From Rosettibacter sp964572725 (GTDB lineage Bacteria > Bacteroidota > Ignavibacteria > Ignavibacteriales > Melioribacteraceae): a DNA stretch of 64,000 nt. The position numbers and the translations under genes were made by a program. The DNA lies in NCBI GenBank assembly GCA_964572725.1, contig CAZNFW010000013.1, positions 3,171 through 67,170 on the forward strand, given 5' to 3'. The notes under the pieces were generated by a model. The model saw nothing but the letters and a program-made list of their open reading frames with translations. It made no database searches and was not told the DNA's origin. This document shows positions 34,707-43,700 of this stretch, piece after piece (position 1 is the stretch's first letter; each line of letters opens with the position of its first letter).

Positions 34707-35390
34707 ATGAAATCCAGATTATATATCGTCTCAACACCAATCGGGAACATTGAAGATATTACACTTCGTGCATTAAAAGTATTGAATGAAGTTGATTTTA
34801 TCATCTGCGAAGAATTCAAAGAAGCTGCCAGATTACTCTCACATTATAAAATTAAAAAAGAACTTTTCTCACTTAACGAGCATAATGAAAAAGAAGCTTC
34901 AATTGAATTGTTACAAAAAATTAAAGAAGGAAAAAATGCTGCATTAATTTCTGATTGCGGCACACCGCTTTTTTCTGATCCCGGTTATCTTCTTGTTCAA
35001 CTTTGTATCGAATCAAATATTGAAATTGTTCCTATTCCAGGTGCTAATTCACTGCTTGCGGCTCTTGTTGGTTCAGGTTTTAAATTAGATAAATTTTTTT
35101 ATGCAGGATGGATATCTCCCAAAAAAGATTTACGGAAAAAAGAATTACATCAATTAAAATCAATCAAAGAATTAATAATATTAATGGAAACTCCTTACAG
35201 ATTAAAATCAATCTTAACAGACATTACAAAAGTATTTGGAGAGAATACACATATTGTTTTAGCATTCGATTTGACTATGCCTTCAGAAAAATTTTTTAGA
35301 GGTAAAATTGGAGAAATTCAAAAAGCTGTTGAAAAAGAAAATCTAAAAGGTGAATTTGTAATAATAATTGATAACAGGTTAAAAAATTAA
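34707..35390 (+). CDS. rsmI: 16S rRNA (cytidine(1402)-2'-O)-methyltransferase RsmI, short form
   Basis: A SAM-dependent tetrapyrrole-methylase-fold enzyme that methylates C1402 in the ribosomal P site. Motifs: LYIVSTPIGNIEDITLRAL, VDFIICEEFKEAARLL, ALISDCGTPLFSDPGYLLV, and IVPIPGANSLLAALVGSG. At 227 residues it is shorter than the usual 270-290. The missing part is the C-terminal tail, and the methylase core appears complete. The expected 'CEDTR' is replaced by CEEFK. It is 82 bases after proS and likely shares its transcript. Confidence 0.88.
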   Translation: MKSRLYIVSTPIGNIEDITLRALKVLNEVDFIICEEFKEAARLLSHYKIKKELFSLNEHNEKEASIELLQKIKEGKNAALISDCGTPLFSDPGYLLVQLCIESNIEIVPIPGANSLLAALVGSGFKLDKFFYAGWISPKKDLRKKELHQLKSIKELIILMETPYRLKSILTDITKVFGENTHIVLAFDLTMPSEKFFRGKIGEIQKAVEKENLKGEFVIIIDNRLKN

Positions 35391-35489
35391 CCTCAGCTTG
35401 AATGAAATTCATTTTTTTGATAAGATTGCATAGAAACAATTGAACCTTTCTCAAAAATTTTTAGTTAATCAGAAAAAAAGGAATAAGAT

Positions 35490-36035
35490 ATGTTAATGAT
35501 AGAAGATGTTGATTTGACACCCAATCCTCAGGCTCTAAAATTTATTCTTAATGAAAAACTACTTTACAAAGAAGCAAGAAATTTTAAAAGCAAAGAAGAA
35601 GCACAAAACGATCCGCTTGCAAAAGGCATTTTCGAAATTCCAGGTGTAGTTTCTGTTTTTTATATGGATAAGTTCATTACAATTGAAAAAGAACCAACTG
35701 TTCAATGGGGACAAATTCAGCGTCCTTTTGTAGAATTCATCAAAAAGTTCGACAAATCTTTAATACCTCCTGAAAAAGAAAGTTTTCAGATAAGCTCGGA
35801 AGAACAAACAGAACTATTAAAAAGAATAAACGAAGTAATTGATACTCGTGTTCGCCCGGCACTTGCAGGTGACGGCGGAGGTCTCGAAATAAGAGGATTG
35901 GAAGGCTTTACATTAAAAATCAGATATCAGGGTGCATGCGGTAGTTGTCCAAGCTCTATTCGGGGAACCCTTCTTGCTATAGAAAATTTATTGAAAAGAG
36001 AAGTAAATCCTGCAATAGAAGTTGTATCGGATTAA
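35490..36035 (+). CDS. nfu: Nfu-type iron-sulfur cluster scaffold protein
   Basis: Carries Fe-S clusters to target proteins. The 181 residues hold an N-terminal Nfu_N (Scaffold protein Nfu/NifU N) domain (DLTPNPQALKFILNEKLL, then PLAKGIFEIPGVVSVFYMDKFITIEK) and a C-terminal NifU-like domain. The latter has VRPALAGDGGGLEIRG and the cluster-binding CxxC in GACGSCPSSIRGTLL. The domain order matches mitochondrial NFU1-like proteins. A strong terminator follows five bases after the stop, so it ends the proS-rsmI-nfu run. Confidence 0.93.
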   Translation: MLMIEDVDLTPNPQALKFILNEKLLYKEARNFKSKEEAQNDPLAKGIFEIPGVVSVFYMDKFITIEKEPTVQWGQIQRPFVEFIKKFDKSLIPPEKESFQISSEEQTELLKRINEVIDTRVRPALAGDGGGLEIRGLEGFTLKIRYQGACGSCPSSIRGTLLAIENLLKREVNPAIEVVSD

Positions 36036-36039
36036 CAAT

Positions 36040-36064
36040 AAGCCGCTTCTTTTGAAAGCGGCTT
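36040..36064 (+). terminator. Intrinsic terminator after nfu
   Basis: A nine-pair stem AAGCCGCTT / AAGCGGCTT with a seven-base loop, followed by TTAATTTTT. Confidence 0.88.
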
Positions 36065-36135
36065 TTAATTTTTAAACAATTTTGTTGTTTAGAATTGATA
36101 ATCAGCTTTTAGATACAGAATAGAAAAAGAGCAAA

Positions 36136-36300
36136 TTATTTAATTTCTGTTACCTTGCTTATATCATCAAGTTTTACAAATCTTTCCTGAAATTTGTATG
36201 TGCCGTTAGGAGTCTTGATTGTTTTCACAACTTTTACATTAACATGCGTAGATTTTGTTTTCGATTTTACTTTATCTGCAAATGATTGCTGCTTTGCCAT
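36136..36300 (-). CDS. Small basic protein of 54 residues, unknown function
   Basis: A short gene on the minus strand: it begins MAKQQSFADKVKSKTKSTHV, continues with NVKVVKTIKTPNGTYKFQER and ends FVKLDDISKVTEIK. It has a strong SD (GGAG seven bases before the ATG), a complete frame and protein-like composition with many lysines. The central part looks like a small beta-hairpin (VKVVKTIKTPNGTYKFQERFVKL, shown here in two overlapping pieces). It is divergent from the DUF72 gene and convergent with nfu. I do not recognise the family; size and charge would suit a ribosome- or nucleic acid-associated protein, which is a guess. Confidence 0.72.
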   Translation of the reverse strand: MAKQQSFADKVKSKTKSTHVNVKVVKTIKTPNGTYKFQERFVKLDDISKVTEIK

Positions 36301-36369
36301 TTATAAACTCCAATTTTTGGGTGCAAAATCTAAAAAAAATTTTACATATAAAAAAATTTTCTGATTCTA

Positions 36370-37167
36370 ATGTTACTTTTTACAACTTTAATTATGAAAG
36401 AAAATGATAAAAAAATAATTTCAGGATGCTGCGGTTTTCCAGTATCTCATAAAAAATATTTTAATACTTTTGAATGCATAGAAATTAATATTACATTTTA
36501 TCAAATTCCTGAAATTAACATTGCTGAAAAGTGGAAACAGGAAGCTCAATCAATCAACAAAAATTTTGAATTTATTATAAAAGCATGGCAGTTAATTACA
36601 CATCCGCCATCAAGTTTTACATATAGAAGATTGAAGGAAAAAATTTCTGAAAACAGAAAAAAACATTATGGATATTTTAAGCCGACAGACGAAGTGTTCA
36701 AAGCATGGGAACGAACACAGGAATTTGCCAAAAAATTAAACTGCACAAAAATATTATTTCAAACACCTGCATCATTTAAGCCGGATGAATCGAACAAAAA
36801 AAATATTATCAATTTTTTTAATTTGATTAAAAACAGCCATAAAAATTTTCAATTCATCTGGGAAGTTAGAGGCAGCTGGAGTTCAAAAGAAATCAAAGAA
36901 ATTTGCAGTGAATTAAAATTCATTCATTGTGTTGATCCTCTTGCACCTGTTTTAAATAAATCTTCATACGGAAATTTTAATTACTTCAGAATTCATGGCA
37001 GTTATGATGGAAAAAGAATTAATTATAATCATAAAATAAGTTCTGAAGAACTAGAAAAAATATATACTTCGTGCAGCAAAAAAATAAATTATGTAATGTT
37101 CAATAATGCTTATATGTTTGAAGATGCTGTTGAATTTCAGAAGAAATTTATAATTCAAAATCATTAA
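36370..37167 (+). CDS. DUF72 domain protein
   Basis: A 265-residue TIM-barrel protein of the DUF72 (YecE-like) family, function unknown. Family parts are IISGCCGFPVSHKKYFNTF, FECIEINITFYQIPE, FEFIIKAWQLITHP, ILFQTPASFKP, FIWEVRGSW and YFRIHGSYDG (the conserved 'RxHG'), ending in YVMFNNAY. The start may instead be the ATG at 36394 (MKENDKKIISG), which is closer to where the family begins; neither has an SD. In some genomes DUF72 proteins are linked to Fe-S or nucleic acid genes, but that gives no firm role here. Confidence 0.88.
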   Translation: MLLFTTLIMKENDKKIISGCCGFPVSHKKYFNTFECIEINITFYQIPEINIAEKWKQEAQSINKNFEFIIKAWQLITHPPSSFTYRRLKEKISENRKKHYGYFKPTDEVFKAWERTQEFAKKLNCTKILFQTPASFKPDESNKKNIINFFNLIKNSHKNFQFIWEVRGSWSSKEIKEICSELKFIHCVDPLAPVLNKSSYGNFNYFRIHGSYDGKRINYNHKISSEELEKIYTSCSKKINYVMFNNAYMFEDAVEFQKKFIIQNH

Positions 37168-37337
37168 TCGTAAAAATTACTTAAGCCGTTTGAGCAATAA
37201 CTTCTAACTTCATCACAAAAGTATTGCAAATTCCTCGGGAAAAAGTTCATCTGAATATTTAATTTTTCAGAATCTTTTAATGCTTCAAAAAAATTTCGAA
37301 CTTTCACTTTGCGAGTTAAGTCTATGGTAATCAGCAC
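37164..37337 (-). CDS. Possible 57-residue protein with GTG start
   Basis: Five codons after the FAH-family stop, and in the same frame, an open stretch begins with GTG (MLITIDLTRKVKVRNFFEAL), continues KDSEKLNIQMNFFPRNLQYF and ends CDEVRSYCSNGLSNFYD. The sequence is protein-like with two cysteines, but there is no SD. Its stop overlaps the end of the convergent DUF72 gene by a few bases. It could be a short gene, a remnant of a larger one, or chance. Confidence 0.35.
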   Translation of the reverse strand: MLITIDLTRKVKVRNFFEALKDSEKLNIQMNFFPRNLQYFCDEVRSYCSNGLSNFYD

Positions 37338-37352
37338 GTAAGTACTGCTGCT

Positions 37353-38012
37353 TTATCTAATAATAGTTGTTTCAAGAGTTCCGATATTTTCAATCTCTGC
37401 AAAAATTTTATCTCCTGGAACTACTCTTCCTACTCCTTCAGGAGTGCCTGTAAAAATTAAATCTCCTTTTTCGAGTGTCATTTTCTCAGAAACATATTTC
37501 ACAATTTTCGAAGGAGAAAAAAGCATATTGTTCAGCGAAGAATTTTGTCTTATTGTTCCATTAACAGAGAGTGAGATTTTTTCGTCACCTCTGAGTTTAT
37601 AATCTTTTTTTAGAACAAAAGTTGAAAGAACTGCAGCAGTATCAAAGCTTTTAGAAAGTGTCCAAGGGTCACCTTTTTTCATAAATTCAAATTGCAAATC
37701 GCGTAAAGTCATATCCAGTCCAACAGCATACCCGTAAATTGCTTCCTCAGCTTTTTCATCATTAGCATTTTTTACTGTGTCCCCAATATAAAGAACAAGT
37801 TCAACTTCATGATGCATATTGTTGGAATATTCAGGATGTATAACTGATTCTCCAGAATAAATAACATTTGAAGCTGCTTTCAAAAAAATTACAGGGAACT
37901 CAGGAACCTCGTTGCCTAATTCTTTAGCATGTGCAGCATAGTTTCTGCCAATACATACTATTTTGCCGATAGGAACTTCTTCACTATTATTTCTGAATTT
38001 TATATATCTCAT
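37353..38012 (-). CDS. Fumarylacetoacetate hydrolase family protein
   Basis: A 219-residue FAH-fold enzyme; relatives include fumarylpyruvate hydrolase, acylpyruvase and oxaloacetate decarboxylase. Motifs are KIVCIGRNYAAHAKELGN, the metal-binding HHEVELVLYIG (E-x-E), YAVGLDMTLRDLQFE, KGDPWTLSKSFDTAAV and KGDLIFTGTPEGVGRV. The short length without an N-terminal extension fits the FAHD1-like acylpyruvase/oxaloacetate decarboxylase group. The exact substrate cannot be read. It is 60 bases downstream of the T9SS metallopeptidase gene. Confidence 0.9.
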   Translation of the reverse strand: MRYIKFRNNSEEVPIGKIVCIGRNYAAHAKELGNEVPEFPVIFLKAASNVIYSGESVIHPEYSNNMHHEVELVLYIGDTVKNANDEKAEEAIYGYAVGLDMTLRDLQFEFMKKGDPWTLSKSFDTAAVLSTFVLKKDYKLRGDEKISLSVNGTIRQNSSLNNMLFSPSKIVKYVSEKMTLEKGDLIFTGTPEGVGRVVPGDKIFAEIENIGTLETTIIR

Positions 38013-38072
38013 AGAAATTTTATTTGTTAGTTCTAAAATAAAAGTGTTTATTTAGTATTGTGTGATTTAATA

Positions 38073-40349
38073 CTATTTCATCAAAATCATCTTTTTGGTT
38101 TGAACAAAATTTCCCGCAACAATTTTATAGAAATAAACTCCGCTCGAAACCAGATTCCCAGAATTATCCCTGCCGTCCCATGCGATGTTATATTTTCCTG
38201 CAGGTTTTATTTCATCTATTAATGTTCTGATTTCTCTTCCAAGCGCATCATAAATTTTTATTTGAACATTTGTCATTTCAGGAATTTGATAAGAAATGAC
38301 TGTCGATGGGTTAAATGGATTGGGATAATTTTGCTCGAGTGCATACGAAGACGGCAACAGTTCTATTGCTTCTTTATTATTAGATATAATATAACTTACA
38401 TATGCACGAATGAGATAAAGTGATATTGTTGTACCATCACTAATATAAAACCAACCTGGTTCTTTTCCTTCAGATGGATTATTTAAATAAGTATAACTAT
38501 GATATGGACTGCTACCAGCTATATTTGTATGCATAACTCTATTTGTAGGAGAACTTGAATTCTCATAAACACCATCAATAACAAAAGCCACAGCAAAATT
38601 TGAGCCTGCATCAATGTTGTATTGTCTTAAATCAACTGTAACCCAATTTGGATAAGGCTGTGCATAAGGATAAGTAGCATTAGGATATAAAACATCCGGC
38701 ACTGTTTTACCCTGAACAGTAAGCGATATTAACTTTTTTGATAAAACTTTATTTGTAGATGTCCATATTCCACCTTGAATTGGAACCATATTTCTTAAAG
38801 CAACACGAATAGAATCAAGTCTCGTTCCTTGAATTCCATCAAAAACTACAGCAACTGTATCTCCGACGCTTAATCTATATACACCAACTGGTTCAGTATT
38901 ATCATAAGCAATTTCGATAGGTCTGTTTTCAAAAATTCCATCAGCAGAATAAGAAAAATTAAATGGACCTGTTTTAGTTTCACTTTGCTCAACTAAATAA
39001 ACTGCAAATGTAATTTCATTGTAAGCTGTTCCAAAATCAGAGAAGGAATAATCAGTGCTTGTCGAAATATCTTCTACTGCTGCAAAATTATTGCCCAACT
39101 TAATTGCTTTTATCTTAATATTATTTCCAAGATTATTAAACATAATATTCAAATTTTTTCCATTATTAAAAGTTATATACTGAACTCCATATTTATAAAC
39201 ACTTTTAGTTGCAGTAATATTTGGATTTGGATGTAAAATTGATTTCATTTTAGGTAAACTAGGATAGCTGTAACCCCATCTTGGGTCTACATTTTTATTA
39301 TTAAGATAATTTGCAATAAACCAATCTTCCAGAATGTCAGCAAAACTTCTGGTAATACCTAATTTTTGTAATGTGTAAATCAGTCCGTTTGCACCTTTAA
39401 TTTTATTTTCTAAGAACTTCTTAAATAATTGTACACCAAATTGTTCTTTTAAGTAAAGAGCAAACCTTGCTGCACGTGAATAATCATTTAATACTGCAGT
39501 TGCATCATCTCTCCGAAAGTCAAGTAAATAATGATTTGATTCATTGGCGTAATAACTTTGAGAATACAAAGGATAACCATTAATTACTTCTGCAACGAGT
39601 GACCATCCTTCATCAAAAAATGATTCCTCATCTTTAATATAGTTCCAATGAATCATATGTTGAAATTCGTGAGCGGTAGTGCTCATTGCAGTTTCTAAAT
39701 CATCTGCTGAATTTAAGTTGTTCTGAACACCATCTAAGAAATAAATTTCAGCTTTATTACTTTTAGGAAATTGTGAGGTTGTGTATTCATGGTAAGCATA
39801 AAAGTAACCTGCAATATATCCGCCGCTGCCAGAATAACCGTCTTTAATATCAAGAATCAGAATTATGATTTTGGGGTCTCCGTCAAAATCAGGTGGATTT
39901 CCAAATGTTTCAATATTTGTTTGATAAATTCCTTTTGAAGAATTAGCTGGTGTTTTTGATTCAAATGCTTCCAATACTTTATTAACCGAGTAATCATCAA
40001 CTTTTTCGCCATCCCACAATTTATCTTCTACAAAAATGTAACAATAATTACCAACAGCACGACAGGTTGACGGTACAAGATAAAAATCATTGGTAGTAAA
40101 ATCAGATGAATACCAGGATTTTTTATCTCCCACCTTAAAATTCCATGCAGAAGTTTTTCTAAGAATATTGTCTACCTGAACAGGCTGTGATAAATCTATT
40201 CCATTAACTTCATTAAATCTTTCTAAAAATGGTCTTGGGTCAATGGGATAACTTTTTCTGCTGTCGTCTACAATTTTTAATTCAGGAATTGTTTGAGAAT
40301 ATAGAACTGAAACAAAAATTATCATCCACAGAATATATAATTTTTTCAT
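38073..40349 (-). CDS. T9SS-exported zinc metallopeptidase-like protein with C-terminal sorting domain
   Basis: A 758-residue secreted protein. It has a signal peptide (MKKLYILWMIIFVSVLYSQ). A peptidase domain carries the zinc motif TTAHEFQHMIHWNY (HExxH, about residue 226) followed by FFDEGWSLVAEVI (second Glu region, as in M6- and M30-like enzymes). A beta-rich region follows, then a type IX sorting domain at the C terminus (about 672-758: SYALEQNYPNPFNPSTVIS, IYDALGREIRTL, NLVSSGVYFYKIVAG, KKMILMK). It would be exported through T9SS and anchored or released at the surface. The companion lipoprotein gene ends three bases upstream. Confidence 0.93.
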   Translation of the reverse strand: MKKLYILWMIIFVSVLYSQTIPELKIVDDSRKSYPIDPRPFLERFNEVNGIDLSQPVQVDNILRKTSAWNFKVGDKKSWYSSDFTTNDFYLVPSTCRAVGNYCYIFVEDKLWDGEKVDDYSVNKVLEAFESKTPANSSKGIYQTNIETFGNPPDFDGDPKIIILILDIKDGYSGSGGYIAGYFYAYHEYTTSQFPKSNKAEIYFLDGVQNNLNSADDLETAMSTTAHEFQHMIHWNYIKDEESFFDEGWSLVAEVINGYPLYSQSYYANESNHYLLDFRRDDATAVLNDYSRAARFALYLKEQFGVQLFKKFLENKIKGANGLIYTLQKLGITRSFADILEDWFIANYLNNKNVDPRWGYSYPSLPKMKSILHPNPNITATKSVYKYGVQYITFNNGKNLNIMFNNLGNNIKIKAIKLGNNFAAVEDISTSTDYSFSDFGTAYNEITFAVYLVEQSETKTGPFNFSYSADGIFENRPIEIAYDNTEPVGVYRLSVGDTVAVVFDGIQGTRLDSIRVALRNMVPIQGGIWTSTNKVLSKKLISLTVQGKTVPDVLYPNATYPYAQPYPNWVTVDLRQYNIDAGSNFAVAFVIDGVYENSSSPTNRVMHTNIAGSSPYHSYTYLNNPSEGKEPGWFYISDGTTISLYLIRAYVSYIISNNKEAIELLPSSYALEQNYPNPFNPSTVISYQIPEMTNVQIKIYDALGREIRTLIDEIKPAGKYNIAWDGRDNSGNLVSSGVYFYKIVAGNFVQTKKMILMK

Positions 40350-40352
40350 CTT

Positions 40353-40688
40353 TTAATTTCCTTCTTTTTCTTTTTCAACTGAGATTGCTTTTTCAACTGT
40401 TATAACAGGGACATCCATTTCAATTTTGCTATTCGAAAAATAAATTAAATAATAATTTCCCTGCTGTCTATATAAAAAATCTTCCATTTCTTTATTACAC
40501 TTTAAGATATACACTTTATCATCGTTAGTTTTTAATGCAAGTTTAGAAAATGGTTCATTGCCAACTACAGTAATATATCCTTTAACAATATTTTCTTCAG
40601 CACCAATTTTTCTGCACCCACAGCATGAAGCAATATTTAAAATCAATAAACTGAACGGTATAATTAATAAAATGTTTTTTAAGTTCAT
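40353..40688 (-). CDS. Small predicted lipoprotein
   Basis: A 111-residue protein of unknown function with a type II signal peptide (LLIIPFSLLILNIASCCGC; the first Cys of the cluster would be lipidated). The mature part is a short beta-rich domain (IVKGYITVVGNEPFSKLALKT, KVYILKC) with a charged tail (EKEKEGN). Only three bases separate it from the T9SS metallopeptidase gene, so the two are co-translated. It could be an inhibitor or chaperone of that peptidase, by position only. Confidence 0.75.
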   Translation of the reverse strand: MNLKNILLIIPFSLLILNIASCCGCRKIGAEENIVKGYITVVGNEPFSKLALKTNDDKVYILKCNKEMEDFLYRQQGNYYLIYFSNSKIEMDVPVITVEKAISVEKEKEGN

Positions 40689-40764
40689 TTTTTATTCCCC
40701 TGATGTTGAAAACAATAATTTTTTGAACATAATTCAATTCGTAAATTTAATGTTTTGTCTAAAA

Positions 40765-43700
40765 TTAACTTTCGATCCTTTCTGATAATTCATTCAAGCT
40801 GTCAATCAAATCTTCCAATCTGTAACCTGATTCATCAGACAATTTTTTGATTAATTGATATTTCTTAAACGAACTATTAATTAACTCAACAATTTCCGGA
40901 TGAAGCTTTTCATAATCTTCTTCAGTTTCAGGGTTATTTTCTAAAATAATTAATATTATTTTTTCAAGAAGTGAAATTGTAAGCAGCCAGTCTAAAAGTT
41001 CTTCAAAATTTTCTTTGCTGTAATAAACAATATTCTGATATTCATTTACGCCAATAAACAACTTAACATTTTCATCAGTAAGAAGTTTAACTATGCATCC
41101 AAGTTCAATTTTGTTTGAAATATTTTTTTGTTCAGTTTCTTTAATAGTACAGAATAAATCAATCAGCCCGGTATTTATTTCTTGAAGTATGTTAATTAAA
41201 AGCATTGAACGGAAAATATCATATTCGCCGCGACCAAGTTTTTTCAATATGTTTCTTATTGGTGAATCAAGTAAAATTTTATTTATATAATTTCTTTTAT
41301 TGATATCTCCTTCATCTTCAAACATTTGACCTATATTGGATATCACAAGCCACATTATAAATAAAATTGAATCTTCTTTATAATTTCTTGCTTTGTTTGT
41401 AACTACAGCTTTATGAAGATTTATATTGAGAGGATTTTCTTCCAGCGAAAAATATAAACTCAATAGATTATTAAATTTTCTTACAGCAGAAATTTCTCTG
41501 TCAAAGTTCTTAAGAATTGGTTTAATATCCTGATTAAGATTTAGATGCGAATTAATTGTGCTTAACAATCTGTAATATTTATTATCAATAAATTTAATTC
41601 TGACATCTTTTTGAATTTCTTCATTATCTCCTGCAACGCAGGCTTTTACAAAATTGTTCAGTATTTCATCATCAAACATATGTTCAAAAGCAATGTGTAT
41701 TGGTTCGAGCTGCATTTCGACCAAAGCTCTTGCAACGCTTGGTACACCTTTGCCCTGCAATTTACGATTTAATTTTTCCCAGTCGCCAAATTCATCATAA
41801 ACTTCTCTGAAATCTAAAAATACTGCATATTTGAATGCACCAAGTTCAACATATAAACCTTCTATTTCAAAATCGTATCCAGAACGCAGATATTCAAGAT
41901 TTGTAACATGGTCCCTGAATATGTAATAATATTCTTTTGAACGTTTTAGATTAAGAGCAGAAGTTATAGTTTTAGTAAAAATTTCTTTTTTGTCGTTAAC
42001 AGGAATAAGTTTTGGAGTTGTTCTATAAATTTTTCCAGCTGCATTTTCGAATTTATTATTATAAAATACAATTACTCTTTCACCATTAACATAATTCGAA
42101 TAAGCAAAAACATTTTCATTAACATGGCCATAATTATCAATAAAATCATAGAACCAGAAATTATCGATTGAGCTAAACAGATAGCGTTTTTTCATAAGAG
42201 GGAAAATTTCTCTTTCGTGTCTATCGATTAAATATTGATTAGGGGTTTCATGATAATAAGCTTTTTGATATTCCATTCCATATTTTTCAATAAAACCTTC
42301 AATCTGTCCATGTGCAAACATCGGCAGGCCGGGCATTGTAACCATTAAAGTGCAAACACCAAAGTATTTATCATCAGAACCAAATTGTTTAATTGCAGTT
42401 TCTTCATCGGGGTTGCTCATAAAATTTACATAGCGTTTTAAGATTTCCGGTTCAAATTCGAGTGTATTAGTAATTAAATCTCTATACTTTTCATTTTCTT
42501 CTCTCATAAGCATATTCATAAAAGCAGAGTTATAAACGCGGTGCATACCAAGAGTTCTAACGAAATAACCTTCGAGGAGCCAGAAGGCTTCGGCAAGCAA
42601 AAGTGTGTTTGGCATCTCTGTATTAATTCTATCTACCACTTCGCGCCAGAATTCTACTGGGAATAATTTATCAAATTCTTCTTTTGTCAAAGCGAAATCA
42701 GCCCGGGAAGGAATGTCGCCTCCGGTACCGGGTTCAGGATACCAAAGACGCGAGAAATGTCTTTTTGTCAAAGTCATTGCAGCATCGAATCGGATAATTG
42801 AAAATTTTCTTGCTACCTCAAATATTTTCTGGATAACAGCTTCGCGAACTTCAGGCAATAGCATATTTAATTGTGCAGTGTCGTTCCATGGCATATTTGT
42901 TCCATCGTTGCCATGGTAAATGTATCTTCTTTCTCCAGTTCTATTATCAATTCTTTCAAATACTACTGCTGCATCTCTTCGAGTCCAATAACCATCTTCA
43001 ATTCTTATTTGAATAAAAGGGTCATCAGATAAATCTGGTCCAGAAAAAGAATAATTGGGGAAAGGAGGAAATTCAGTTTGAATAAAATATTCAGGATGTT
43101 CAACAATCCACTTTGAATAAATTCCCGTATGATTTGGAACCATATCACTTGCTAAACGAATTCCATATCTTTTTGCTCTTGCATTCAGATTTTGAAAAGC
43201 ATCTTCTCCGCCTAAATCAGATGCAATTTGATAATCATAAAGTGAATAAGCTGAGGCAGCTGCTTCGATATTTCCCATTAAATGTTTTATTTTTTTTGAT
43301 GCACTGCTTCTTTCCCAAATTCCAATAAGCCATAATGCATTAAATCCCCATCTTGAAAGTTGTTCTAATTCTTCATCAGGAATCTGGTCTAATGTTCTGA
43401 TATGACGATGATATTTTTTTGAAAGCTGGTCGAGCCACACATAAGTATTTTTTGCAATCAATACAACATTTGGCATCCAGTCGGTATCAGCAGTAAACTG
43501 TTCGGGTTCTTCATAAGTTTTTGAAATATCATGAGCATATCTGTAGCCAGACTTTCCAAGTCTTAATAAATCAGCATCACTTATTTTACCTTTATACTGA
43601 GGAGGAACAACAGGAGGAGGTCCACCACCTACAACTGGTCCATATTCTTCTTTAATGAAATCTTTACTGCTTAAAATTTTCTTAATAAATTTTTCATCAA

